Part shown: piece after piece, positions 7,583 through 13,976 of the stretch
Layout: each line of letters opens with the position of its first letter
Position numbering within the stretch: position 1 is the stretch's first letter
From: Rickettsiales bacterium
GTDB taxonomy: Bacteria > Pseudomonadota > Alphaproteobacteria > Rickettsiales > CANDYO01
Length of the DNA stretch: 13,976 nucleotides
Direction of reading: 5' to 3'
NCBI GenBank assembly: GCA_947424995.1
Contig: CANDYO010000045.1
Coordinates: 1 to 13,976, forward strand
The notes under the pieces: generated by a model
What the model saw: only the letters and a program-made list of their open reading frames with translations
What the model was told of the DNA's origin: nothing
Databases searched by the model: none
Made by a program: the position numbers and the translations under genes

Positions 7583-7623
7583 TAGATATTTTACACTTTT
7601 TCAACCTTTGATTAAAATGTTAA

Positions 7624-8448
7624 TTACTTTTGACAAATAGAACAATAAAAACTAGCTCTACCTGCTTGTTTTATTTTGATAATAAGATTATTGCAACTAG
7701 AGCAATTTTCATTTTCTCGTCCATATACTTTAAATGAATGTTGAAAATATCCTTTTTCACCACTAACCGAAGCATAATCTTTTAAGCTAGAACCACCTTG
7801 TTTGATAGCATCTTTCAGCACTTCAATGATTTTTTGATGCAATAAGATTACTTCATTGATATTTAAACTAGCGGAAAACCTAGTAGGCAATATTTCACTC
7901 AAAAATAAACTCTCAGAAGCGTATATATTACCTACACCTACGATATTAGCATTATCCATTATGGTTAATTTTATCGGTTGTTTTTTATTACGGAGAATAT
8001 TGGCTAAATATTCAGGAGTAAATTCTGGCTCCAGTGGCTCAATACCCAAATGCCTTAAAAGAGGAGAGTCTGCTAATTCTTCTATTTTTACTAAATCAAT
8101 TAGACCAAAACGACGTGGGTCATTATAGACAATTTGCTGCCCATCATTTAAATGGATGGAAAAATGATCATGCTTTTGATAAACATAATTTTGATCTTTG
8201 ATTAAAACTTTACCTGACATCCCCAAATGAATTAGGACAACTAAGGAATTATCTAGAAAAATTTGGATGTATTTAGCTCTGCGAGTAATCTTAACAATTT
8301 TGCATCCATTAATTTTTTCTTCAATAGACGAAGGAATTGCTTGTCTTAAATTAAGCTTAGTAATAAGCTGAACTTTAACAATTAACTTTTTTAAGGTTTT
8401 TTCTCTTAAACCTTGACAAATTGTTTCTACTTCTGGTAATTCTGGCAT
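7624..8448 (-). CDS. mutM: Formamidopyrimidine-DNA glycosylase
   Basis: This 274-residue bifunctional glycosylase/AP lyase (Fpg) removes 8-oxoguanine and ring-opened purines from DNA. The start MPELPEVE supplies the catalytic N-terminal proline (Pro2) and Glu3. HLGMSGK (74-80), NDPRRFG (109-115), the helix-two-turn-helix loop NIVGVGNIYASE (168-179) and QGGSSLKDYA (217-226) are all present. The C-terminal zinc finger uses Cys249, Cys252, Cys269 and Cys272, with Arg264 in GRASFY. Length is normal and all key residues are intact. There is no strong ribosome site before the ATG, but the conserved N-terminus fixes it. It is divergent from gmk across a 59-base gap. Confidence 0.97.
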   Translation of the reverse strand: MPELPEVETICQGLREKTLKKLIVKVQLITKLNLRQAIPSSIEEKINGCKIVKITRRAKYIQIFLDNSLVVLIHLGMSGKVLIKDQNYVYQKHDHFSIHLNDGQQIVYNDPRRFGLIDLVKIEELADSPLLRHLGIEPLEPEFTPEYLANILRNKKQPIKLTIMDNANIVGVGNIYASESLFLSEILPTRFSASLNINEVILLHQKIIEVLKDAIKQGGSSLKDYASVSGEKGYFQHSFKVYGRENENCSSCNNLIIKIKQAGRASFYCSICQK

Positions 8449-8507
8449 TAATCTTTAATACTTGAGCTTAATTGCTATAGACAATATATAACCAAAAAGG
8501 CGTTAAA

Positions 8508-9125
8508 GTGAAACAACAAAATTTTATTTTAATAATTTCATCTCCATCTGGAACAGGCAAGACTTCCATCTCCAAGCGGATAATTAGTGACGATCCTAAT
8601 ATTAAACTGTCTATTTCGGCTACCACTAGGCCTAAACGTTCTTTAGAAGTGGATGGTAAAGATTATTATTTCGTTGATCAGACTCAATTTGAAAAAATGC
8701 GTACTCAAGATGAGTTTTTAGAACATGCAAAAGTATTTGGTAATTATTATGGTTCGCCAAAGCAAAATGTAATTGATCAATTATCGAGCGGACATGAAGT
8801 ATTGTTCGATATTGATTGGCAAGGTGCTTTAGCTTTAAAAGAGAAGTTAGGACGTTTAGTGGTAAGTATCTTTATTCTGCCCCCTTCGCTTAACGAGCAA
8901 GAAAGAAGATTAAGACTGCGCGCTCAAGATTCAGATGAAGTAGTCGCTAAGCGTATGGAAGAATCAAAATTTGAAATGAGTCATTATAATTTATATGATT
9001 ATGTGCTGATCAATAAAGATTTTGATAAGACATTAAGTAGGATTCAGACTATAATAAAGACAGAAAGATTGAAGCATATCGATTTTTCTAGATTTGTTGA
9101 AGAAATGATGGCTTCAAAATTATAG
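8508..9125 (+). CDS. gmk: Guanylate kinase
   Basis: This 205-residue enzyme phosphorylates GMP to GDP with ATP, feeding GTP/dGTP synthesis. The P-loop SPSGTGKT is at 12-19, SATTRPKR (37-44) and the GMP-binding stretch DYYFVDQTQF (52-61) follow, and DIDWQGA is at 101-107. Length is normal. The start is GTG, preceded 7 bases upstream by AAAGG (8496-8500); no ATG is available before the P-loop. The PDZ protein gene begins 12 bases after the stop and is probably co-transcribed. Confidence 0.97.
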   Translation: MKQQNFILIISSPSGTGKTSISKRIISDDPNIKLSISATTRPKRSLEVDGKDYYFVDQTQFEKMRTQDEFLEHAKVFGNYYGSPKQNVIDQLSSGHEVLFDIDWQGALALKEKLGRLVVSIFILPPSLNEQERRLRLRAQDSDEVVAKRMEESKFEMSHYNLYDYVLINKDFDKTLSRIQTIIKTERLKHIDFSRFVEEMMASKL

Positions 9126-9137
9126 CAGAGGTTAATT

Positions 9138-9773
9138 ATGCTTATAAGTGATAACTTAAAAAAAAATGTTGATGAATTTACTCGTAGTAGGATCTCTGAT
9201 GCATATCTACTTGGGCAAAGTTGGTCTGACATAGCTAGTCAATTTCCAGGAATCGATCAAAATACATACAACGAAATAGCCGCAGCAATTGAAACTAGAC
9301 TAGCAATTACTGCCGAAAAATTAAGACCATCCACCTATTATCGTGGAGTTGGCTTAGAGGCTGATGAGCACCAAAATGGGATGGAGGTTAGCGAAGTTTA
9401 TAAAGCTTGCCCAGCAATGCAATTAGGCGTAGAAGTTGGCGATATAATTACTAAAGTAAAAGTTAACCAAATTTGGGTTGACTTAAATAATATGGATTTG
9501 CGCAGCGCTCTCAAAACTTTGCGCCAGTCAGATTCTATGGATGGAATCCAGTTGGAAGTGATCCGCGCTGGTGAAAGAATAACTTTAGGCGAAGGAATGC
9601 AAGTTAGAACTAAAGTTATCGATGTGAAAGCTAAATATATCATGAATTTTACTGCTAAAACTTTAGGTAAAAATCTATTAAAAATGCAGATTAATAATGA
9701 TACCTCAAGTAATATAGGGCAAAATAAAAACTTACCTAATAAACAAGCTCAGAAATCATTTCAAATTTCTTGA
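9138..9773 (+). CDS. PDZ-domain protein of unknown function
   Basis: The protein has 211 residues. About residues 68-150 form a PDZ domain: YRGVGLEADEHQNGMEVSEV, then the LGVEVGDIITKV turn (96-107) and a final IQLEVIRAGE strand (137-146). This pattern is like the PDZ of C-terminal processing proteases. The N-terminal 65 residues look helical and the C-terminal 40 are polar and Asn/Gln-rich. There is no protease domain, signal peptide or membrane segment, so it is probably a cytoplasmic binding or adaptor protein. AGAGG precedes the ATG. It lies 12 bases after gmk and likely shares its transcript. The partner cannot be inferred. Confidence 0.75.
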   Translation: MLISDNLKKNVDEFTRSRISDAYLLGQSWSDIASQFPGIDQNTYNEIAAAIETRLAITAEKLRPSTYYRGVGLEADEHQNGMEVSEVYKACPAMQLGVEVGDIITKVKVNQIWVDLNNMDLRSALKTLRQSDSMDGIQLEVIRAGERITLGEGMQVRTKVIDVKAKYIMNFTAKTLGKNLLKMQINNDTSSNIGQNKNLPNKQAQKSFQIS

Positions 9774-9906
9774 GTATAATCAAATTCTAGCTTTATTAAT
9801 AAATGAAATTCTAATCAAAATATTTTTTTTATAAAAGCAAAATTTTGGTAGCGCAAAGTAAAATATCTTGCTATAAATACTGCTCTTACCTGTAAAGGTA
9901 AAGAAT

Positions 9907-9999
<93 letters not shown>

Positions 10000-10090
10000 C
10001 CCTACGCTAAAGCTTCGGGTGGCAGGCCACGAGCAATACTTCGAAGAAGGATTGTGAGTTGGACTTGCCAGCCGAAGCTTATAGCGTGGG
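10000..10090. repeat. Long hairpin repeat abutting the tRNA 3' end
   Basis: Arms of 27 bases (10000-10026 and 10064-10090) pair over most of their length, with cores CTTCGGGTGGCAGG and CTTGCCAGCCGAAG. A CTTCGAAG palindrome (10039-10046) lies in the loop. It starts at the first base after the tRNA CCA and is far more GC-rich than its surroundings. It could be a mobile REP-like unit, and it could also end the tRNA transcript. Confidence 0.7.
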
Positions 10091-10093
10091 AGT

Positions 10094-10141
10094 GTCGACC
10101 GAAGCTCCTTTAGGAGCGTAGGTGGACTGGGGAGTATATAC
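10094..10141. repeat. Second hairpin and palindrome upstream of the GIY-YIG gene
   Basis: GTCGACC (10094-10100) pairs with GGTGGAC (10121-10127) with one mismatch, and GCTCC (10104-10108) with GGAGC (10113-10117) inside it. The palindrome AGTATATACT (10132-10141) follows directly, 25 bases before the nuclease ATG. Together with the hairpin at 10000-10090 it forms the GC-rich head of the GIY-YIG cassette. Confidence 0.6.
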
Positions 10142-10166
10142 TATAATTATTTACTGAGCTTCAACA

Positions 10167-10403
10167 ATGTACTATGTATATTTCTTAGAGCTATCTAATC
10201 TTGATATTTACGTCGGCTATACTAACAACCTAAAACAACGCCTTGCATACCATAACTCCGGTTTCGTTCCATCAACCAAGCCTCACCTCTCTGTAAAGCT
10301 CAGAAGCTATATCGCTGTTGAAACAGAAACTCTTGCCATCAACCTTGAAAAATACTTCAAGTCCGGATCCGGCAAAGCTCTTGCCCAAAAACGCTTGTGG
10401 TAG
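10167..10403 (+). CDS. Small GIY-YIG nuclease-family protein
   Basis: This 78-residue single-domain protein is within the usual length of stand-alone GIY-YIG proteins. The motif appears as Y-V-Y (3-5) and Y-V-G (15-17), followed by Arg25 in LKQRL. The conserved metal-binding Glu is probably Glu61 in LEKYFK, and the C-terminus has SGSGKALAQKRL (66-77). The catalytic pattern is intact. Stand-alone members are candidate DNA endonucleases, often linked to mobility, but the cellular role is not settled. No ribosome site is evident. Two hairpins lie upstream and a terminator lies 24 bases downstream, so it looks like a self-contained cassette next to tRNA-Ser. A decayed 3' copy exists at 12538-12645. 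Confidence 0.85.
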   Translation: MYYVYFLELSNLDIYVGYTNNLKQRLAYHNSGFVPSTKPHLSVKLRSYIAVETETLAINLEKYFKSGSGKALAQKRLW

Positions 10404-10426
10404 AGATCGCAAAATCAGCTCATTTT

Positions 10427-10449
10427 TAGGCTAAATTTGGCCTATTTTT
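10427..10449 (+). terminator. Rho-independent terminator of the GIY-YIG gene
   Basis: TAGGC (10427-10431) pairs with GCCTA (10440-10444) around an 8-base loop and is followed by TTTTT (10445-10449). Confidence 0.6.
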
Positions 10450-10690
10450 GTCTCCAATCTCCAAAAAAACAATACCTTCTTTAATTAGGTATACATATAT
10501 ATACCAAGGCTTACAGAAGAATGGGTCAAATTTGAGCATCGGTAGTGCTGGGGAATTTACGAACTTAAGGTTATTAGATTAGGATTTTTAATATTTTACT
10601 AAATAATTAATGAATTTCGTTACTTATTTATTGACAAATACCAACAATTACCTACCATTTATCATATATTTTTTATTTTGGAGATTAAGC
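10450..10690. other. Intergenic stretch before the split ankyrin gene
   Basis: No gene is supported here. The only structure seen is an inverted repeat, GGTATA (10488-10493) with TATACC (10500-10505). The upstream in-frame ATG at 10610 lacks a ribosome site. No clear promoter was identified. Confidence 0.5.
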
Positions 10691-11614
10691 ATGGTATCGT
10701 ATTTGATGATTGGCTCAAATATAAATGCAAGTAAAATAATAAATACATTTGCAAATAGTGGCGTGAATTATAAAACTTATGATGGCACGAAAGCTGAGAT
10801 TGATTGCGCTATTTTAGATCTACCAAATAATTCTAATGTGGTAATTTACTCTCATGGAAAGATATACAATGATCTTCATATATTATTTTTATGTACCTCT
10901 CTGGTAACTAAAAATTCATTTGAAGAAATCAGTAAAAATAAAGCGCTGAACATTGAGCTTTTTTGTTGTTATAGTGGTACCGCAATTAATGATCTACCTA
11001 AAAATTCTAAGCTAATAACTCTAACTGCCTCTGACCACCCATTGATTGAGGATTTTAGGGATGAGTTATCTATTAATGCTTTGAAACTCAATTATTATAA
11101 TAATTTTTTTATAAAATTTGCTTCTTATCTTTTTATGAATCCAGAAACTAATAAATTTGCAATCAATTCAAATAGATTAGGAAATAGCGTTTTTGTTTCA
11201 GATATAAATTCATTAGTTGAATTTACATGGAAGTTAAAAGATATCAAAAAATGGCAACGTGGACAATTAGAAAATTTTATCAATTTCTGTAAAAAAATTA
11301 AACATGATCAGAAGCAAAGTGACTCTAATGATATAACACAATTAATAAAATTATATGAAGATGATGAGCTATTGAGTAATTGGTTAAGTCAATTTAATCT
11401 CAAGCGTTATCAAGAGATATTTTTTATATCGATGAGCTATTATGCTAACCTCAAAGTTATGAAAAATCTTTTAAAAATAGATGTTGATATTAATGCCAAA
11501 ACCAATACTAATAATACAGCTTTACATATTGCTCTACAAAAAGGGCATAAAGATGTGGTTGTTGGACTACTTAATGATGGAGTTGATATTAATATCAAAA
11601 ACAGTGACGGCTAG
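10691..11614 (+). CDS. N-terminal part of an ankyrin protein with a possible caspase-like domain, ending at an in-frame amber codon
   Basis: I start this gene at the ATG at 10691 because GGAG (10680-10683) lies 7 bases upstream. The in-frame ATG at 10610 has no ribosome site. The product is 307 residues. The N-terminal domain has a hydrophobic strand ending in YSHG (His55) and, 38 residues on, IELFCCYSG (Cys93), then LITLTAS. This resembles the strand-HG and strand-C-x-SG motifs of caspase-fold (clan CD) peptidases. The assignment is inference from the motif pair only. A helical stretch follows, then an ankyrin-like repeat and a full repeat with TALHIAL. TAG at 11612-11614 interrupts the second full repeat exactly where G-x-T-A-L-H is expected, and the frame continues with TALHYAS. 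Host-directed activity is a guess from the architecture. Confidence 0.7.
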   Translation: MVSYLMIGSNINASKIINTFANSGVNYKTYDGTKAEIDCAILDLPNNSNVVIYSHGKIYNDLHILFLCTSLVTKNSFEEISKNKALNIELFCCYSGTAINDLPKNSKLITLTASDHPLIEDFRDELSINALKLNYYNNFFIKFASYLFMNPETNKFAINSNRLGNSVFVSDINSLVEFTWKLKDIKKWQRGQLENFINFCKKIKHDQKQSDSNDITQLIKLYEDDELLSNWLSQFNLKRYQEIFFISMSYYANLKVMKNLLKIDVDINAKTNTNNTALHIALQKGHKDVVVGLLNDGVDINIKNSDG

Positions 11615-12385
11615 ACGGCTTTGCATTATGCCTCAAATGCAGGAGATCAGCTTTTGGTTGCAGATCTGCTTAAGAGAGGAGCTGACATTCATGCTAAACA
11701 TATTCTGGGCTATACAGCTTTGCATATTGCATCACGACAAGGACATCAGCCTGTAGTTGCTGAACTACTAAATAATGGAGCCGATATTAACTCAAAATCT
11801 CCAAAAGGTTTGACCTCTCTACATCTAGCTTCAGAACAAGGGCATCAGGATGTGGTAATTGAGCTACTTAAAAATAATGCCGATATTAATGTTAAAACCA
11901 ATTCTGGCTTTACAGCTCTGCACTTTGCTTCACAAAACGGGCATCATGCCGTGGCGGATGAGCTACTTAAAAATAAAGCTGATATTAGTATTAAAGACAA
12001 TGCCGGTAATACAGCTTTGCATATTGCCTCATACAAAGAAGATAAGTATCTGGTTGTTAAACTACTTAAGAGTGGAGTAAATCTAGAGTTTAACACAGAA
12101 ATTAAACTTTTGAAAAATGAAATAAAGAATTTGTTTGGAAAAAAGTCTTCAGTGTATAAAGAGATCAACTTATACAGCTCATCTCCAGTAGAGTATGTTT
12201 TAACCCATAATGATAAGGCAAAAGCAGCTATCTCCGCTATTAAAAATATAGAAAACAATTTAGATTTTGCTGATTATAAAAAACTGCAAAATTGCTTAGA
12301 AGCGCAGTCTGTGGATGTGAGCTTAGATCTTAATGATCTTTGCGGAAAAAATGGTTCTTACTATCTTTTGTATTCAGAGTTATAA
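11615..12385 (+). pseudogene. C-terminal ankyrin part of the split gene, same frame after the amber codon
   Basis: The frame continues without shift from the TAG to TAA at 12383-12385. It gives the remainder of one ankyrin repeat and then about four to five more (TALHYAS, TALHIAS, TSLHLAS, TALHFAS, TALHIAS). A non-ankyrin tail of about 95 residues ends in YYLLYSEL. No ribosome site or in-frame ATG lies just after the stop, so independent translation is unlikely. The repeats look well preserved with no other lesion, which suggests a recent nonsense change. Alternatives are read-through, an amber suppressor or a sequencing error. Together with 10691-11614 the intact protein would have about 564 residues. 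Confidence 0.7.
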
Positions 12386-12537
12386 TTAAAAAATTTAAAA
12401 AAATACATTCTTACAAAAGCTCATATTATAAATAGATAAGATTAGACTTAACGCTTTTATTAAAAAATTATTTTTTTTTGGCGATATCAGTTTTCTAGCG
12501 CAACACGCTGAGAAGGTGCCTCAAATAAATAGGGGCA

Positions 12538-12645
12538 AAACTCAAGAGCTATATCGCCGTTGAAACCGAAACGCTTGCAATCAATCTAGAGAAATACTTC
12601 AAATCCAGATTCGGTAAAGCTCTTGCTTAAAAACGTCTGCACTAG
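12538..12645 (+). pseudogene. Relic of the 3' part of a second GIY-YIG gene
   Basis: These 108 bases align without a gap to 10296-10403 of the intact gene, with about 21 differences by my count, most of them at third positions. The decoded relic reads SYIAVETETLAINLEKYFKS like the intact copy, but the codon for Gln in ALAQKRL is TAA (12628-12630). Nothing upstream in 12386-12537 resembles the missing 5' half or the hairpins. The rest of the gap from 12386 to 12793 holds an A/T-rich run near 12460-12480, this relic and the promoter region at 12736-12766. Confidence 0.85.
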
Positions 12646-12735
12646 AGCAGAAATAGCAAGAAATTCTTTTAACTAAATTATAGGAAAATAAGTCATAAAA
12701 TAAGCTAATTTTGAGTACATCGATTTTTTAAAAAA

Positions 12736-12766
12736 TTGACTAAGAAAAGACTTAGTCTAATATAAA
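12736..12766 (+). promoter_or_regulatory. Putative promoter with an operator-like inverted repeat in its spacer
   Basis: TTGACT (12736-12741) could be a -35 box, with TAATAT (12758-12763, 16-base spacer) or TATAAA (12761-12766) as -10. The perfect inverted repeat GACTAAG (12738-12744) / CTTAGTC (12751-12757) overlaps the -35 and fills the spacer, as repressor sites often do. A second small inverted repeat, AACATC/GATGTT (12776-12790), covers the ribosome-site region of the gene at 12794. Confidence 0.45.
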
Positions 12767-12793
12767 TTCTTAAAAAACATCAGAGATGTTATT

Positions 12794-13976
12794 ATGAAAT
12801 ATACAATTACTGCTAAACTTGATAATAATTGGAAACTAAGCGCTGACGAAAGTGAATATAATGCGATCAGTGACGACTCATTAAAGAAAACTGCTAAAGA
12901 TTATATCGATACTTTACTTGATTCAACTTCTGACGAAATCAAAGAAAAAATATTTTCAAAATCACAGATCAGTTGGATAGCAAATACAGCTTCAAAATCA
13001 GTATTTGTGATCGGAATAACACAAAGCTATTTAGAAAATTTACAAGAAGAGCAAAAAACTAGTGGAAAGCAAAGCTGGCAAGCTGAAATCATCGCCAGTT
13101 CTCAAACCATTAGCTCTTGGGCCACAGGAACGGCAGCAGCGGGAACAACGACAACTATGCTAGGTTTACTTGGATCTAGTACAATGATATGTTTAGCTAG
13201 TGGATTAATAATAGGATCTTTGGCAATTGTAGCTTTCAATAATTTAGAGATTTTTGGTGATGATGATAAAAAATCAGCTAAAGAAGTTTTAGCTAATTTA
13301 CTTAGAGCCAACCAAAAATCAAAACCAGTAATTGCTAAAAAAGCGAGTTTTAATTTAGGTGAAGACAGCATTGAATGCACTGAAAAAGAAAAGTATTTTA
13401 ACCATGAGCTAGAAAAATCTATTGCACGTTATAATGCGATATCATCAAAACCGACTATAAGCTTATTCTCGGAAATACCAAAAGACTATTATGGAAAAGA
13501 AGAGTTTATTGCCAGGTTTTTTCAACAAAGTGTAGAATATGGCTGTATAAACCTTGCTAGTAATTTATTACTCGATTATGAAGCAAGAATCGACGACAAA
13601 TCTTTATCCAGTTATATCGGTAGCTACAAGCATAATGGCAAACCAGATATGGTAACTTTGCTACTTGAATTTGGCGCAGAAAATTCCATCACAATAGTAA
13701 GACAAGCTATCTCTAAAGGCTATTTAGAAATAATAAAAACATTGCTTAAAGATAATAATTTTCAGGTATCATTCTTATCAGACAGAGACATCCAGGCGCT
13801 TGTACAAATTAATGATATTGAGATTTTTGAGTTACTCATAAATAAGAATTTTGATCTAAATGGAAAACTCTTTTATCAAACTAATTTTGATAATAACGTT
13901 AACTATGAATGTTATGTTACATTACTTAGCCTTGTATTACATGAATCTATTGATAATGCATACAAAATACTCGAGC
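12794..13976 (+). CDS. Putative ankyrin-type protein with a hydrophobic segment, C-terminus off the window
   Basis: The frame is open for 394 codons from the ATG at 12794-12796 to the window edge. I do not recognise the N-terminal 115 residues, which look helical and charged. A hydrophobic, Gly/Thr/Ser-rich segment spans about residues 117-148 (LGLLGSSTMICLASGLIIGS within it) and could be one membrane helix or a tight helical hairpin. From about residue 240, helical pairs such as MVTLLLEFGAE, GYLEIIKTLLKDNN and DIEIFELLINKNFDL have the spacing of degenerate ankyrin repeats. AGAG about 8 bases upstream is a weak ribosome site. The gene lies beyond a GIY-YIG relic in an accessory stretch. A membrane-anchored effector is possible but unproven. 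Confidence 0.75.
   Translation, partial: MKYTITAKLDNNWKLSADESEYNAISDDSLKKTAKDYIDTLLDSTSDEIKEKIFSKSQISWIANTASKSVFVIGITQSYLENLQEEQKTSGKQSWQAEIIASSQTISSWATGTAAAGTTTTMLGLLGSSTMICLASGLIIGSLAIVAFNNLEIFGDDDKKSAKEVLANLLRANQKSKPVIAKKASFNLGEDSIECTEKEKYFNHELEKSIARYNAISSKPTISLFSEIPKDYYGKEEFIARFFQQSVEYGCINLASNLLLDYEARIDDKSLSSYIGSYKHNGKPDMVTLLLEFGAENSITIVRQAISKGYLEIIKTLLKDNNFQVSFLSDRDIQALVQINDIEIFELLINKNFDLNGKLFYQTNFDNNVNYECYVTLLSLVLHESIDNAYKILE

Noticed and set aside
7856..8128. Open frame on the plus strand inside mutM
   Set aside because: It lies opposite the conserved glycosylase core and encodes nothing recognisable.
8462..8490. TTGAGC and TATATA with a 17-base spacer as the gmk promoter
   Set aside because: The implied transcript start would fall at or inside the AAAGG ribosome site, leaving too short a leader. 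In AT-rich DNA such matches arise easily.
10427..10505. CRISPR-like or attachment-site repeats next to the GIY-YIG cassette
   Set aside because: Only a simple terminator hairpin and one AT-rich palindrome are present; there are no regularly spaced direct repeats and no copy of the tRNA 3' end to mark an att site.
10610..10690. Upstream ATG at 10610 as the start of the split ankyrin gene, adding 27 hydrophobic residues
   Set aside because: No ribosome site precedes it, whereas the ATG at 10691 has GGAG at a good distance. The extra residues could mimic a membrane segment, but the start is not supported.
11944..12258. Open frame on the minus strand inside the ankyrin part
   Set aside because: It is antisense to clear ankyrin repeats and its protein has no recognisable feature; it is a by-product of repeat codon patterns.
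13102..13380. Open frame on the minus strand inside the right-hand gene
   Set aside because: It is the complement of the hydrophobic segment and following region, with no ribosome site and no family resemblance.

Overview
The window is AT-rich DNA that looks like part of a bacterial chromosome. It most likely comes from an obligately intracellular alphaproteobacterium of the Rickettsiales/Holosporales kind. The reasons are ankyrin-repeat genes mixed with single-copy housekeeping genes, palindromic intergenic repeats of Rickettsia-like type, sparse operons and low GC. This placement is inference; no rRNA or other decisive marker is present.

Layout. Positions 1-8448 are read from the minus strand. 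In transcription order from the right they are mutM (fpg), a 239-residue unrecognised protein built from two halves, a 230-bp inverted-repeat element in the glmS leader, glmS, a DAACS-family carrier with an unusual binding site, a 3-hydroxyisobutyrate-dehydrogenase-like oxidoreductase, and a large ankyrin protein whose C-terminus runs off the window. At 8449-8507 transcription diverges. Rightward come gmk, a cytoplasmic PDZ-only protein and tRNA-Ser(GCU). An accessory block follows: a GIY-YIG nuclease gene preceded by two hairpin repeats that abut the tRNA 3' end, an ankyrin gene with a possible caspase-like N-terminal domain split by an in-frame amber codon, a relic of a second GIY-YIG gene, and a further putative ankyrin/membrane protein that runs off the right edge.

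How it fits together. glmS feeds UDP-GlcNAc and envelope synthesis, gmk nucleotide supply, and mutM repair of oxidised guanine. The carrier and the dehydrogenase are adjacent and co-directional and may form a small import/catabolic unit. The three ankyrin proteins are candidate host-directed effectors, which is inference because no secretion signal can be recognised. The tRNA-to-right-edge block looks like an accessory island: a selfish GIY-YIG cassette, a decayed copy of it 2.2 kb away, and effector-like genes in between.

Most interesting points: the caspase-like His/Cys motif pair in the split ankyrin protein; the GIY-YIG/hairpin cassette against tRNA-Ser; the two-fold CG-x2-SG-x-N-x-C protein; the carrier with a Cys at the position of the family's substrate-binding Arg; and a leader that can hide that carrier's ribosome binding site.
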